From positions 1 to 64,000 of the forward strand of contig CAYTMQ010000004.1 of the NCBI GenBank assembly GCA_964438995.1: DNA of 64,000 nucleotides, written 5' to 3'. Positions 8,349 to 16,919 of this stretch are shown piece after piece (within the stretch, counting starts at the first letter, position 1; each line of letters begins with the position of its first letter). Origin of the DNA: JABMMZ01 sp964438995. GTDB taxonomy: Bacteria; Bacteroidota; Bacteroidia; NS11-12g; UBA955. The notes beneath the pieces were generated by a model. That model was given only the letters and a program-made list of their open reading frames with translations. It had not been told where the DNA came from and did not search any database. Both the position numbers and the translations under genes were made by a program.

Positions 8349-8368
8349 AAGAGTGATGATTTTTTTAA

Positions 8369-8398
8369 CAAGGTTAGTAAAATTTAAATGACTTGCAA
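8369..8398 (-). promoter_or_regulatory. Probable promoter of 84-aa gene
   Basis: Minus-strand TTG (8398-8396), 19 nt, TAACCTTG (8376-8369), one mismatch from TAnnTTTG. It lies 21 nt before the ATG at 8348. Confidence 0.5.
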
Positions 8399-8503
8399 AG
8401 CATTTTTTTATTTTTCACCTATCTAATAGATAATCATTTCATTAAATTTATTTTTAAGGAATGGTTTTTGAAACTTCAATTTTAAAAAAATTGCCGTTCG
8501 TCT

Positions 8504-9223
8504 ATGAAAACAATTTTACTACTCATTTTTATTGGGTCAAATCTAAGTCCTTCAAATTCTTCAACTGATTCTTCAACTATTGAAATAGATTTTAAAATAT
8601 TAAAAGTCGGTCAACTTGACTCAACTGAATTCAGCTTTACTAACCATCATACGTCTTCGATAAAACTCATTAATAAATCAATAAATAGTTCATTTACAAT
8701 TAAATATCCAAATAATTTAAAACTGGAGTCCGGACAAACTGTCAAATTAAAGTGCTATATAAAAAGGCATTCAATTGGCGAGTTTATTGATAGTAGTAAG
8801 TTTATTTCCTATGTTTTAGGAACATCAACAATAAAGGTAAAATTATTGGTTAGTGCTTTAGTTCCAAAGAAAACTGAATCAAGTTTTAGTTATCAAAATG
8901 AATTCAATATTCACGATTCTATTGTTTTTGATTCAATTCAACATGATTTTGGAAAAGTGAAAGAAGGTGATCATCAAGAACATTATTATTATTTTAGAAA
9001 CTATAGTTCAAAACCAATACTTATTTTATCTGCTCCAACAAACTGTGGTTGTTTGACCTCAGTATTTTCTAAAGAGCCATTAATGCCTGGTGAAATTAGT
9101 CGTATTGGTCTTTCATTTAATACAAATGGTAAAATTGGATATAACAATAAAACTGTGACAGTTAAAACAAATTTGGGAGATATTTACATACATTTAAAAT
9201 GTGAAGTGATTCCCAATCAATAA
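8504..9223 (+). CDS. DUF1573 domain protein, exported
   Basis: This 239-residue protein has a short N-terminal signal-like segment (KTILLLIFIGSNLSPS). The C-terminal DUF1573 domain at about residues 140-237 reads FDSIQHDFGKVKEGD, then APTNCGCLTSVFSKEPLMPGE. DUF1573 is an immunoglobulin-like domain common in exported Bacteroidota proteins, usually with the conserved CGC seen here in NCGCL. The middle region (about 25-125) may be a second, diverged Ig-like domain. The role is unknown, possibly in the envelope. It stands alone and converges on the MFS gene. Confidence 0.75.
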   Translation: MKTILLLIFIGSNLSPSNSSTDSSTIEIDFKILKVGQLDSTEFSFTNHHTSSIKLINKSINSSFTIKYPNNLKLESGQTVKLKCYIKRHSIGEFIDSSKFISYVLGTSTIKVKLLVSALVPKKTESSFSYQNEFNIHDSIVFDSIQHDFGKVKEGDHQEHYYYFRNYSSKPILILSAPTNCGCLTSVFSKEPLMPGEISRIGLSFNTNGKIGYNNKTVTVKTNLGDIYIHLKCEVIPNQ

Positions 9224-9228
9224 GACTA

Positions 9229-10398
9229 TCACGCTTTTAACTTGTCCAATTTCATAGATTTAAATAAGACCAGTACTGGAATAAAGGTCACAAATGCGCT
9301 AATCAAAAATGAAATTTGAAAATTATCTGGATTGCTTCCATAAATCAATCCTGTGATTGATGACCCTAGGATGATGCCTATTTCTAGAAAGATAAATAAT
9401 GTTCCAACTGCTTTTCCTTTTAGTCCCGGTAATGATAAGTCGACTGCCCATGCAAACAATGCCGGTGAAATAAGTCCGAAACCAACTCCAAACAAGACAG
9501 ATGAAACAGTGTACAATACAATATCTGTAGCAAAAGCTAAAGTTATCATGCTTATAACCAAAGATATTGATCCTAAAAATGCGATTAATTTTCTACCGTA
9601 TTGATCACTCCATCTACCAGCCATAAATCGTATCACCAAAGATGAGAGAATGTAAATGGCCATATACAGTCCTTTGTTGCTAATACCCACATGAGCTGTA
9701 AAATCAGCAATTAAAGAAAGGATTGCTCCAGAGGTGAAAGCAGTCAGTAACAGTACCATGCCAGGTAACAATACCCTCCATTCGAACAATTCATTTTTAT
9801 TTAGATTCAACAATTTGAAACTGAATTTAGACTTATTGTGAACGGTTTCTGGCAGAGTCATAAACATCAACATCGAAATCAAGCCAAGTCCAGAAGCTGA
9901 AATAAACATGATTTCTAATCCAAAGGCTGAAGTTACTTTACTACCGATAACCCAACCGATTGCATTGCCTATATTGTTGCATATACCTATTATTCCCATA
10001 GCTTCACCGCGTTTTTCCAATGGAACAATATCATCGGCATAAGCAGTAAATCCAGTTGGTGTAAATCCAGCGCACAAGCCGTGAAAGGCTCTATTAATAA
10101 AGAATACAGAAATAATGGGAATGAAGAGGTAGAATCCGCAAGCAAACATGGTAACAGCAGAACCAAGTATCATAACAAACACTCTTCCTACAGTATCTGA
10201 TAATTTTCCGCTGAAGGGTCTTGCAATTAAGGCGATGACCGCAAAGGCTGGTATGATTAGCCACTTATAACTCTTACCGCCAATTTCTTCAAGCATTACA
10301 GGCAGGTCAGGTAAAACCATCGTAAAACTACTAAAGAAAATTAGACATGCCAGACAAAGTTTCCAAAACTTTGTCGGGTAAGATTTTAGTGTTTTCAA
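9229..10398 (-). CDS. MFS transporter
   Basis: This 389-residue membrane protein has about 12 hydrophobic segments and two major-facilitator signatures: ARPFSGKLSDTVGR (after TM2) and RFMAGRWSDQYGR (after TM8), the usual internal duplication. The substrate cannot be read from the sequence; the length and TM2-TM3 motif suit a drug or small-metabolite exporter. The start codon is TTG at 10398. It follows directly after the lepA stop (10401-10399) in the same frame, so translation is probably coupled to lepA, and occasional readthrough would make a fusion. Confidence 0.88.
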   Translation of the reverse strand: MKTLKSYPTKFWKLCLACLIFFSSFTMVLPDLPVMLEEIGGKSYKWLIIPAFAVIALIARPFSGKLSDTVGRVFVMILGSAVTMFACGFYLFIPIISVFFINRAFHGLCAGFTPTGFTAYADDIVPLEKRGEAMGIIGICNNIGNAIGWVIGSKVTSAFGLEIMFISASGLGLISMLMFMTLPETVHNKSKFSFKLLNLNKNELFEWRVLLPGMVLLLTAFTSGAILSLIADFTAHVGISNKGLYMAIYILSSLVIRFMAGRWSDQYGRKLIAFLGSISLVISMITLAFATDIVLYTVSSVLFGVGFGLISPALFAWAVDLSLPGLKGKAVGTLFIFLEIGIILGSSITGLIYGSNPDNFQISFLISAFVTFIPVLVLFKSMKLDKLKA

Positions 10399-12189
10399 TT
10401 AATCATCTAGTTTAAGTACAGCCATAAACGCTGATTGAGGTATTTCAACATTTCCAACTTGTCTCATACGTTTTTTACCTTCTTTTTGTTTTTCTAATAA
10501 CTTACGTTTTCTGCTGATATCACCGCCATAACATTTAGCAGTTACGTCTTTTCTCAAAGCACTGATGGTTTCTCTTGCTATAATTTTAGCTCCGACACCA
10601 GCTTGGATGGCAATTTCGAATTGCTGTCTAGGAATCAGTTCTTTCAATTTTTTGCAAATCTTTTTACCCAAATCGTAAGCTCTGTCTCTATGAATGATGG
10701 ATGATAATGCATCTACAACATCTTTATTCAGCATGATATCCATTTTAACTAGGTAAGACAATTTGTATCCACTTTGGTGATAATCAAAAGAAGCATACCC
10801 TTTACTGATGGATTTTAATCTATCGTAAAAATCAAATACGACTTCTGATAAAGGCATATCAAATGTAAGTTCTACCCTATTGGTTGTCAAATAAACTTGG
10901 TTGACAATGGTTCCTCTTTTATCCATACAAAGTGCTATTACTGGTCCAACAAATTCTGAAGCGGTAATTATAGTTGCTTTAATAAAAGGTTCTTCGACAT
11001 AATCAATGAAGTTAGGATCAGGCAAATCACTTGGGTTGTTTACTTCAATAAATTCACCTTTGTTGGTATATGCTTTATATGATACGTTTGGAACGGTAGT
11101 AATTACTGTCATCCCAAATTCTCTTTCAAGACGCTCTTGAATGATTTCCATATGCAGCATTCCAAGGAATCCACATCTAAATCCAAATCCAAGGGCAGCC
11201 GAACTTTCAGGTTCGAATACAAGAGAGGCATCATTCAATTGTAGTTTGAACATGCTGTCTCTTAGTTCTTCATAATCTTCAGTATCAACTGGATAAATAC
11301 CAGCGAAAACCATTGGTTTAACATCTTCGAAACCTTTAATGGCCTCTGGTGTTGGGTTTTCAACAGAAGTAATGGTATCACCAACTTTTACTTCTTTGGC
11401 TTGTTTGATACCTGTAATAATATACCCTACGTCACCAGCAAGTACTTGATTTCTTGGTTCCATTTCCAATTTCAGCGCACCAACTTCATCAGCATGGTAC
11501 ACAGAATCGGTATTCATGAATTTAACTTTTTCTCCTTTTGAAATTTTACCATTGATTACTTTATAGTAAGCAATAATGCCTCTAAAAGAATTGAAAACAG
11601 AATCAAAGATTAGGGCTTTTAATGGCGCATCAATATTACCTTTTGGTGCAGGCACTCTGTGAACAATAGCCTTTAAAATATCGTGAACTCCCATTCCTGT
11701 TTTACCGCTAGCTGGAATGATATCGTCTCTATCACAACCAATTAAATCTACAATTTGGTCTTTAACCTCTTCAGGCATTGCTCCAGGCAAGTCCATTTTG
11801 TTAAGAATAGGAATGATTTCCAAATTGTGTTCAATCGCAAGGTATAAGTTACTGATGGTTTGAGCTTGAATACCTTGAGAAGCATCAACAATTAATAATG
11901 CACCTTCACAAGCGGCAATACTTCTACTAACTTCGTAACTAAAATCAACGTGACCAGGAGTATCGATTAGATTAAAGACATAAAATTGACCATCCAATTT
12001 GTAATTCATTTGGATGGCGTGACTTTTAATGGTGATACCTCTTTCTCTTTCAAGATCCATATCATCGAGAACTTGCGCCATCATATCTCTTTTAGAGATG
12101 GTTTCAGTATACTCCAACAAACGGTCGGCTAGTGTACTTTTTCCATGGTCGATGTGTGCGATGATACAAAAATTGCGAATGTGCTGCAT
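10399..12189 (-). CDS. lepA: Elongation factor 4 (LepA)
   Basis: This is the full-length (596-residue) ribosome-associated GTPase EF4/LepA. It has the P-loop AHIDHGKSTL (11-20), effector segment RERGITIKS (48-56), DTPGH (76-80) and NKMD (130-133). The LepA-specific C-terminal domain contains YDLGKKICKKLKELIPRQQFEIAIQ and ends in KRMRQVGNVEIPQSAFMAVLKLDD. It affects translocation and translation initiation under stress. On its strand TATTTTTG (12209-12202) lies just before the ATG at 12189 as a possible -7 box. Confidence 0.97.
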   Translation of the reverse strand: MQHIRNFCIIAHIDHGKSTLADRLLEYTETISKRDMMAQVLDDMDLERERGITIKSHAIQMNYKLDGQFYVFNLIDTPGHVDFSYEVSRSIAACEGALLIVDASQGIQAQTISNLYLAIEHNLEIIPILNKMDLPGAMPEEVKDQIVDLIGCDRDDIIPASGKTGMGVHDILKAIVHRVPAPKGNIDAPLKALIFDSVFNSFRGIIAYYKVINGKISKGEKVKFMNTDSVYHADEVGALKLEMEPRNQVLAGDVGYIITGIKQAKEVKVGDTITSVENPTPEAIKGFEDVKPMVFAGIYPVDTEDYEELRDSMFKLQLNDASLVFEPESSAALGFGFRCGFLGMLHMEIIQERLEREFGMTVITTVPNVSYKAYTNKGEFIEVNNPSDLPDPNFIDYVEEPFIKATIITASEFVGPVIALCMDKRGTIVNQVYLTTNRVELTFDMPLSEVVFDFYDRLKSISKGYASFDYHQSGYKLSYLVKMDIMLNKDVVDALSSIIHRDRAYDLGKKICKKLKELIPRQQFEIAIQAGVGAKIIARETISALRKDVTAKCYGGDISRKRKLLEKQKEGKKRMRQVGNVEIPQSAFMAVLKLDD

Positions 12190-12292
12190 AAATTAAGGGT
12201 GCAAAAATAGTTCAAATCCCTTAATTAATATAGTGAATAGATGGATATGGGTTTAGAATTGTACACAAAAAATGAAAATTGACTTATTTATG

Positions 12293-12340
12293 TAAAAAAA
12301 ATAAGGCGTTTGTCCCCACAAACGCCTTTTACACAAATAA
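12293..12340 (-). terminator. Terminator of the glycine-rich T9SS gene, with partial 3' box
   Basis: A perfect 11-bp stem, AAGGCGTTTGT (12303-12313) with its complement at 12318-12328, closes a CCCC loop. On the minus strand it is followed by A and then U8. Directly before the stem the transcript carries ATTTGTGTAAA (complement of 12328-12338), the core of the 3' box found behind three of the paralogous T9SS genes upstream. Confidence 0.85.
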
Positions 12341-12371
12341 CCTGAAATGATTTCAGATTGATCTTTATTTA

Positions 12372-14684
12372 TTATCGCATTTCGCGTATAAATGTCTTAG
12401 CTGTAACAACATGACCATTCTTGGTCACCTTGTATAAATAGTATCCTGTACTCAAACCACTTAGGTCTATAGTTACAGAATTGTACTGAATGTCCATTGG
12501 TACATCAATAGTTTGACCAACAGCATTAAGTATTTCAACCACACTTCCTTTTAAACCATAACCAGAAAGATTCAATTGATTTCCAACTGGCATTGGGTAT
12601 GCCAATACATCATTGTTTTCTGAATTAAAGCTTAGAATATTTGAGTATTTATATGTCAAATCATAATCCACCATTTTTAGTCTGTAACTTGTTAGTCCAG
12701 TATTGGTTGATTCGTCAATGTAATTGAAATATTGTATAGAATTACTTTCGTAATAATTGATAATGGTGATGGTTTCCCAATTGCCACTACCTGTTTGTCT
12801 TTGTAGTTCAAAATGTTTGAAATTTTCTTGGCGACCGACAGCCCAATTCAAATGTGTTTTACCATCGAGAATTTCGCCATCAAAATTCAATAATTCAACT
12901 GGAAGAGGTAAACAAATTGGATTCAATAACATTGTATCTCTTCTTGTATCGCAAAGTCTATTTACTACGGTCCAAACAATTGTATAATATTGAGAAGAAT
13001 CTCCATTAAATACAGTGGTTGGTGAGTTTGGATTGACAAATGACCCGCCTGATCCACTAATTATTGACCAAGTACCAGTTGCATTCAATAATGAATTCCC
13101 TCCCATCGTTGCAGACTTACAAAAATCTTGGTTAGGTCCGGCTGATGCAGAAATAGAACCAACTATAGATGTAATTGAAATAGTAGCTGCAGGTGTTCCA
13201 GCGCCACCTCTTGTTGCGCCGTTTGGTGGAAATTCTGTTACTGCATTTGAAGTTGTTGTACCATTTAAACCTCCACTAGCAACTCTTGTTGGACTACCAC
13301 TTGAAATAGCGATATATCCACCACCACCACCGCCGCCTGGGCCTTCAGATTCATCTGTAGTTATCAATTGATTGCCGCCTGTTCCACCGTTAGCATTAAG
13401 AGTTAAAGAGTTTGCAATAGTTCCGGCAGCTGCTAATACAATAGTTCCGCCACCACCACCACCACCTGGAGCATCATTATGAGATCCAGTTGTTGAAAGA
13501 GCGTTTGCCCCAGTAGCATTGATGGTTCCAGTACCTGAAATGTTGCCATAACAGATGATGAAAACCAATCCGCCACCATTTGCACCGCCAGTAGAAGCAC
13601 TATTATTACCATCACCAGCTCCACCACCACCGCCAAAAAATAATCTACCTGTTGAATAATCAAGTGGTCTACCACCTAATCCACCATAGTTTCTTCTATT
13701 ATTTCCACCCCAAGAACCGTTTCCAGGTGCTGTAGATAAAGCATTTCTGTTATCACTACCATAAGTGTAACCGCCTCTTCCACCACCTGATGATGTATTT
13801 GAAGAGAAGCTACCACCTTCTAAATTCCATGCAGTTGAATAACTACCTGAATTATTAGGGTTACCATTGCCATTCCATGCAGCAACACTACCAGCATTGG
13901 CACCGCCGCCACCGCCACCATTGTGTGAGTTTCCTCCACCACCACCATTGGCTATAGCGCCTCTGCAATATCTATAGTTACCTGCAGCATACTCATTTGC
14001 TTCATGACCTGCAATACTTTCACCTTTATTACCACCGTGAACATCAGAACTAGAATAATAGTTGTTAATATTTGAGCTTGGGCCATCAGAATTGTTTTCG
14101 AAAGAACCACCTCTGAAACCTCTACCAGATACGTTAATTGTACCATTAATAGTTGCATTTCCAGATACTTCAATAGCTGTTATACCTCCAATGTTTCCGT
14201 TCCAAGCAGCTGGTCTAATAGAACCTGCGCCACTAAGAGTTAAGGATGAATATCTAGGAATTCTAACAACTTGAACATGACCTGAAGCTGTATAAGAATA
14301 AGTCAAGGCCGATGTTAAATTGATAGTAGTAGAATTGGGAACAGATGCTACACATTTGAACTCGTACAAACCTGCGTTGTTATAGTTAGTAATACTACCG
14401 AAACTTGCAGAATTAACGACGTTGATTGAAGCACCTTGCATCTGAATGATTAGAACCAAATCACCTGCTGTTAAACCTGTAGTAAAATTTGACCCAGTCA
14501 TAGAACTGCTGTTAACAGTAATTGAAGTGGCTCCGCTACTTACATTTGAAGTAAGGTATGTGTAGGTATTAACATCGACATTAGATGTTGTAATATTGCC
14601 TACACCTTTAATACCAGGTTGAGCAGATAGGTTAAATCTAAAAGTTGATACGATCAACAACAATAAAATTAAAACTTTTTTCAT
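12372..14684 (-). CDS. Glycine-rich T9SS type A surface protein
   Basis: This 770-residue secreted protein has a signal peptide (KKVLILLLLIVSTFRFNLSAQ). A beta-rich N-terminal region is followed by a long glycine-rich region at about residues 190-500 with several GGGGG runs, then DFCKSATMGG... A module LPVELLNFDGEILDGKTHLNW comes next, shared with the neighbouring paralogs. The C-terminal T9SS type A sorting domain contains YPMPVGNQLNLSG and YKVTKNGHVVTAKTFIREMR. Such Gly-rich proteins are expected on the cell surface or released; no enzymatic motif is seen. The poly-Gly tracts are encoded by repeated GGT/GGC codons and could vary in length. It is the last of five T9SS cargo genes in a row. 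Confidence 0.8.
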   Translation of the reverse strand: MKKVLILLLLIVSTFRFNLSAQPGIKGVGNITTSNVDVNTYTYLTSNVSSGATSITVNSSSMTGSNFTTGLTAGDLVLIIQMQGASINVVNSASFGSITNYNNAGLYEFKCVASVPNSTTINLTSALTYSYTASGHVQVVRIPRYSSLTLSGAGSIRPAAWNGNIGGITAIEVSGNATINGTINVSGRGFRGGSFENNSDGPSSNINNYYSSSDVHGGNKGESIAGHEANEYAAGNYRYCRGAIANGGGGGNSHNGGGGGGANAGSVAAWNGNGNPNNSGSYSTAWNLEGGSFSSNTSSGGGRGGYTYGSDNRNALSTAPGNGSWGGNNRRNYGGLGGRPLDYSTGRLFFGGGGGAGDGNNSASTGGANGGGLVFIICYGNISGTGTINATGANALSTTGSHNDAPGGGGGGGTIVLAAAGTIANSLTLNANGGTGGNQLITTDESEGPGGGGGGGYIAISSGSPTRVASGGLNGTTTSNAVTEFPPNGATRGGAGTPAATISITSIVGSISASAGPNQDFCKSATMGGNSLLNATGTWSIISGSGGSFVNPNSPTTVFNGDSSQYYTIVWTVVNRLCDTRRDTMLLNPICLPLPVELLNFDGEILDGKTHLNWAVGRQENFKHFELQRQTGSGNWETITIINYYESNSIQYFNYIDESTNTGLTSYRLKMVDYDLTYKYSNILSFNSENNDVLAYPMPVGNQLNLSGYGLKGSVVEILNAVGQTIDVPMDIQYNSVTIDLSGLSTGYYLYKVTKNGHVVTAKTFIREMR

Positions 14685-14858
14685 GGATGGTCTTCTAAAA
14701 TTATTTGTGTTAGCGTTTAGGATTTAAAAAAGGTAAAACTCTGATAATCCCAACATTTTCTACATTAGCAACCACACACAAATGCTTTAATAGATCGATG
14801 TTGTACGAAAAAAATGATTTCATTGAGATAAGTCTTTGATTTGACATAAACTTGGATC

Positions 14859-16358
14859 TTACTTTTTAGAGATTTTTTGAATTTCTATGCCAGTAGATGT
14901 CTGAATCGCGACATTGTATACACCTGAATTCAGGTTTGAAAGATCGATACGAATGGTTGAAGCAGAATTTTGAGAAGATTCAAAAACTACCTGACCCATG
15001 GTATTGGTTATTGTAATATTTACTAATTCATCTTCAGCATTGACATCAATGTTGATGATATCAGCACTTGGATTAGGATAAATTCTTGTTGCAGTTACAA
15101 TGGTATTATAATTCACTGATTTTTTATCGAAATAATTAGATGAACCATTGTAATCATTTTGTTTCAATCTGTAATACTGAATGCCATTCACTGGGTTTTC
15201 ATCATATAACTCATAGTTGTTTACAGACTCATTTGAACCTTGTGAATTCACTACTGCTAATTCAGTCCAAGTTTTACCATCCAAAGATTTTTCGATGATG
15301 AAATTTTTTGAATTTATTTCAGCAGCAGTAGACCAGTTAAGTTGAACTTTTTTATTGATGATGGTTGCATCGAAGTTTAATAAATGAACAGGAAGCGGAT
15401 TGAAGGTTGAGAAAGAGCCTAGAGTAAAAGGAGAAAATGATGTAATGGCAACTGAATTGACAACTGTACCATTTGAGGTAGAACCAGAAGTACCGCCATT
15501 TCCAAAACTTTGCCATTGTGTACCATTCCATTTAGCAACGCGCAAATCTGCAAGACTATTTACAATTCCGCTTCTTCCGGTATGGAAGCTAAGTGTAACA
15601 TTTACATCAGACCCAGACACTTTATTAAAAATCCAATGTTCAACATCAGATACATGATCTAATCCAGCAGCTAAAGAAGTTGTGTTAACATAAGGATTAG
15701 CAAAGTACTGAGCAGTGTAAACTGTTGTAGCACTGGCTGGAGCAGACATTGAGAGTGGAGCAAAGTAGTTAGCGTTTCCAATTGGGAAAGTGAATGCAGA
15801 GTTACCTCTTTTATAAACTGGACCATCTATGTAACTATTTCCACTTGCGCCAATTGCAGTACCACCATTATAAAATTGAACTATGTCATTTGAGTTTGTA
15901 TACAAAATCCCATCAATAAAAGTAAAAGTGCTATTTATTCTGAATTGCACTGTAGCGGGAGCAATGATGGTGAAGTTATTAGGAGCATTTAAAGTAACTG
16001 CGCCGTTTGCTATCACTCTAGAAGTAGTAGAACCGCTGGTATTAGTGAAAGCACCACCATTTAAGGTAATCGTAGTAGATACTGTTAGTGTTCTTTGTCT
16101 TAAATCGAGCGTAGCTCCATTGTTCATTACTAGACTTCGTATGGTATAACTGGCATTTAATCTAGGATTGTTAGTTCCAGCATTGATAATAACATCATCG
16201 CCCGGTTGAGGAACACCTGAAGGAGAAGATGTTGTCCAATTAGCTTTAAGATTCCAATTGACATTTGATCCGCCTACCCAAGTCCAGGTAGCTGCATTAA
16301 GATTTTGAGAGAAAATGAAAACGATTGCCGCAGCAAAAGTTAAAATGAATTTTTTCAT
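14859..16358 (-). CDS. T9SS type A cargo protein, paralog A
   Basis: This 499-residue secreted protein has a signal peptide (KKFILTFAAAIVFIFSQNLNA). Its N-terminal TWTWVGGSNVNWNLKANW...PGDDVIIN module is shared by the neighbours, followed by short beta-helix-like strands. A central module FPIGNANYFAPLSM...GLDHVSDVEHW...SFSPFTLGSF follows. The adhesion-like LPVHLLNFDA...YYRLKQ region leads to a T9SS type A sorting domain (RIYPNPSADIINIDV). It is the shortest of four clear paralogs here. Unlike the other three, I see no hairpin/U-tract terminator with the 25-nt box behind it, so it may be read through into the glycine-rich gene. Confidence 0.82.
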   Translation of the reverse strand: MKKFILTFAAAIVFIFSQNLNAATWTWVGGSNVNWNLKANWTTSSPSGVPQPGDDVIINAGTNNPRLNASYTIRSLVMNNGATLDLRQRTLTVSTTITLNGGAFTNTSGSTTSRVIANGAVTLNAPNNFTIIAPATVQFRINSTFTFIDGILYTNSNDIVQFYNGGTAIGASGNSYIDGPVYKRGNSAFTFPIGNANYFAPLSMSAPASATTVYTAQYFANPYVNTTSLAAGLDHVSDVEHWIFNKVSGSDVNVTLSFHTGRSGIVNSLADLRVAKWNGTQWQSFGNGGTSGSTSNGTVVNSVAITSFSPFTLGSFSTFNPLPVHLLNFDATIINKKVQLNWSTAAEINSKNFIIEKSLDGKTWTELAVVNSQGSNESVNNYELYDENPVNGIQYYRLKQNDYNGSSNYFDKKSVNYNTIVTATRIYPNPSADIINIDVNAEDELVNITITNTMGQVVFESSQNSASTIRIDLSNLNSGVYNVAIQTSTGIEIQKISKK

Positions 16359-16835
16359 GGTATCTGTGTATTGTGTGTAATTTGTTTAAAATTGAGTATT
16401 TAATCTTTAGTATTAAATATCATTTTGAACGATACAAAGATACCATCGGTTTTAACTTTACCAAAAAAAAGTGTCCAGTATTCTAGTATTTTATACTCAA
16501 ATCAATTTTTAACTAACTGATTTTCAGGGAGAAAAATTTCACTAAAATTGACCATCCAATGGCAAAAACCAATATTTTTAGCATCAAAATACCACCTTTC
16601 GGGGGTAAAAATAGAGTATTGAAAGGCACAAAAACGTCATAAATGTGGATAACCTCACAAAAAAGGCTTCAATTTTCCTCAAATTGACTAAAATTGAAAA
16701 TTCAAAAAGGTGTCGATTTTAACATTTTTTTGAATTTTTGATTTTTACATTTTATCAAAAGTTTGTGGTTTCAATAAGCAGGCACACACAATTTGAAAAT
16801 TAGTTTAATGAGGTTTCATTAGATTTGAAAGAAAA
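16359..16835. other. Non-coding gap between T9SS paralogs A and B
   Basis: It holds the leader and promoter region of paralog A (high coordinates are upstream on the minus strand), including the AGTA/TACT site at 16485-16498. An AT-rich stretch of about 300 bp follows in which I see no gene. The 3' element of paralog B begins at 16836. Confidence 0.6.
16485..16498. promoter_or_regulatory. AGTA-N5-TACTC site upstream of paralog A
   Basis: AGTATTTTATACTC resembles the AGTA-N4-TACT palindromes before the other T9SS genes but has one extra central base and lies farther out, about 130 nt before the ATG at 16358. It is a weaker member of the set. Confidence 0.3.
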
Positions 16836-16887
16836 GAGTGAACGATCGAAAAGATCGTCCACTCAATTTACACAAATACACAAAATG
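16822..16887 (-). terminator. 3' element of T9SS paralog B (25-nt box + hairpin + U-rich tail)
   Basis: The complement of 16863-16887 is the invariant 25-nt box (plus-strand core TTTACACAAATACACAAAA). It is followed on the transcript by a 12-bp hairpin (16864-16836, loop UUUUC, one G-U pair) and UUUUCUUUC. The stem differs in sequence from the other copies but keeps its pairing. Confidence 0.85.
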
Positions 16888-16919
16888 AGATCATTAAGGT
16901 AATTTCCTAGTAAGTTCTG

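Noticed and set aside
13015..13371. Long plus-strand ORFs opposite the T9SS genes (also near 23889-24299, 17431-17727, 12757-12987)
   Set aside because: They are shadows of Thr/Ser/Gly-rich minus-strand genes, rich in Pro/Val without domains, and have no promoter.
14710..14847. 45-codon ORF between the T9SS genes on the minus strand
   Set aside because: It has an ATG and fills the gap, but shows no recognisable composition, promoter or signal; chance is likely in AT-rich DNA.
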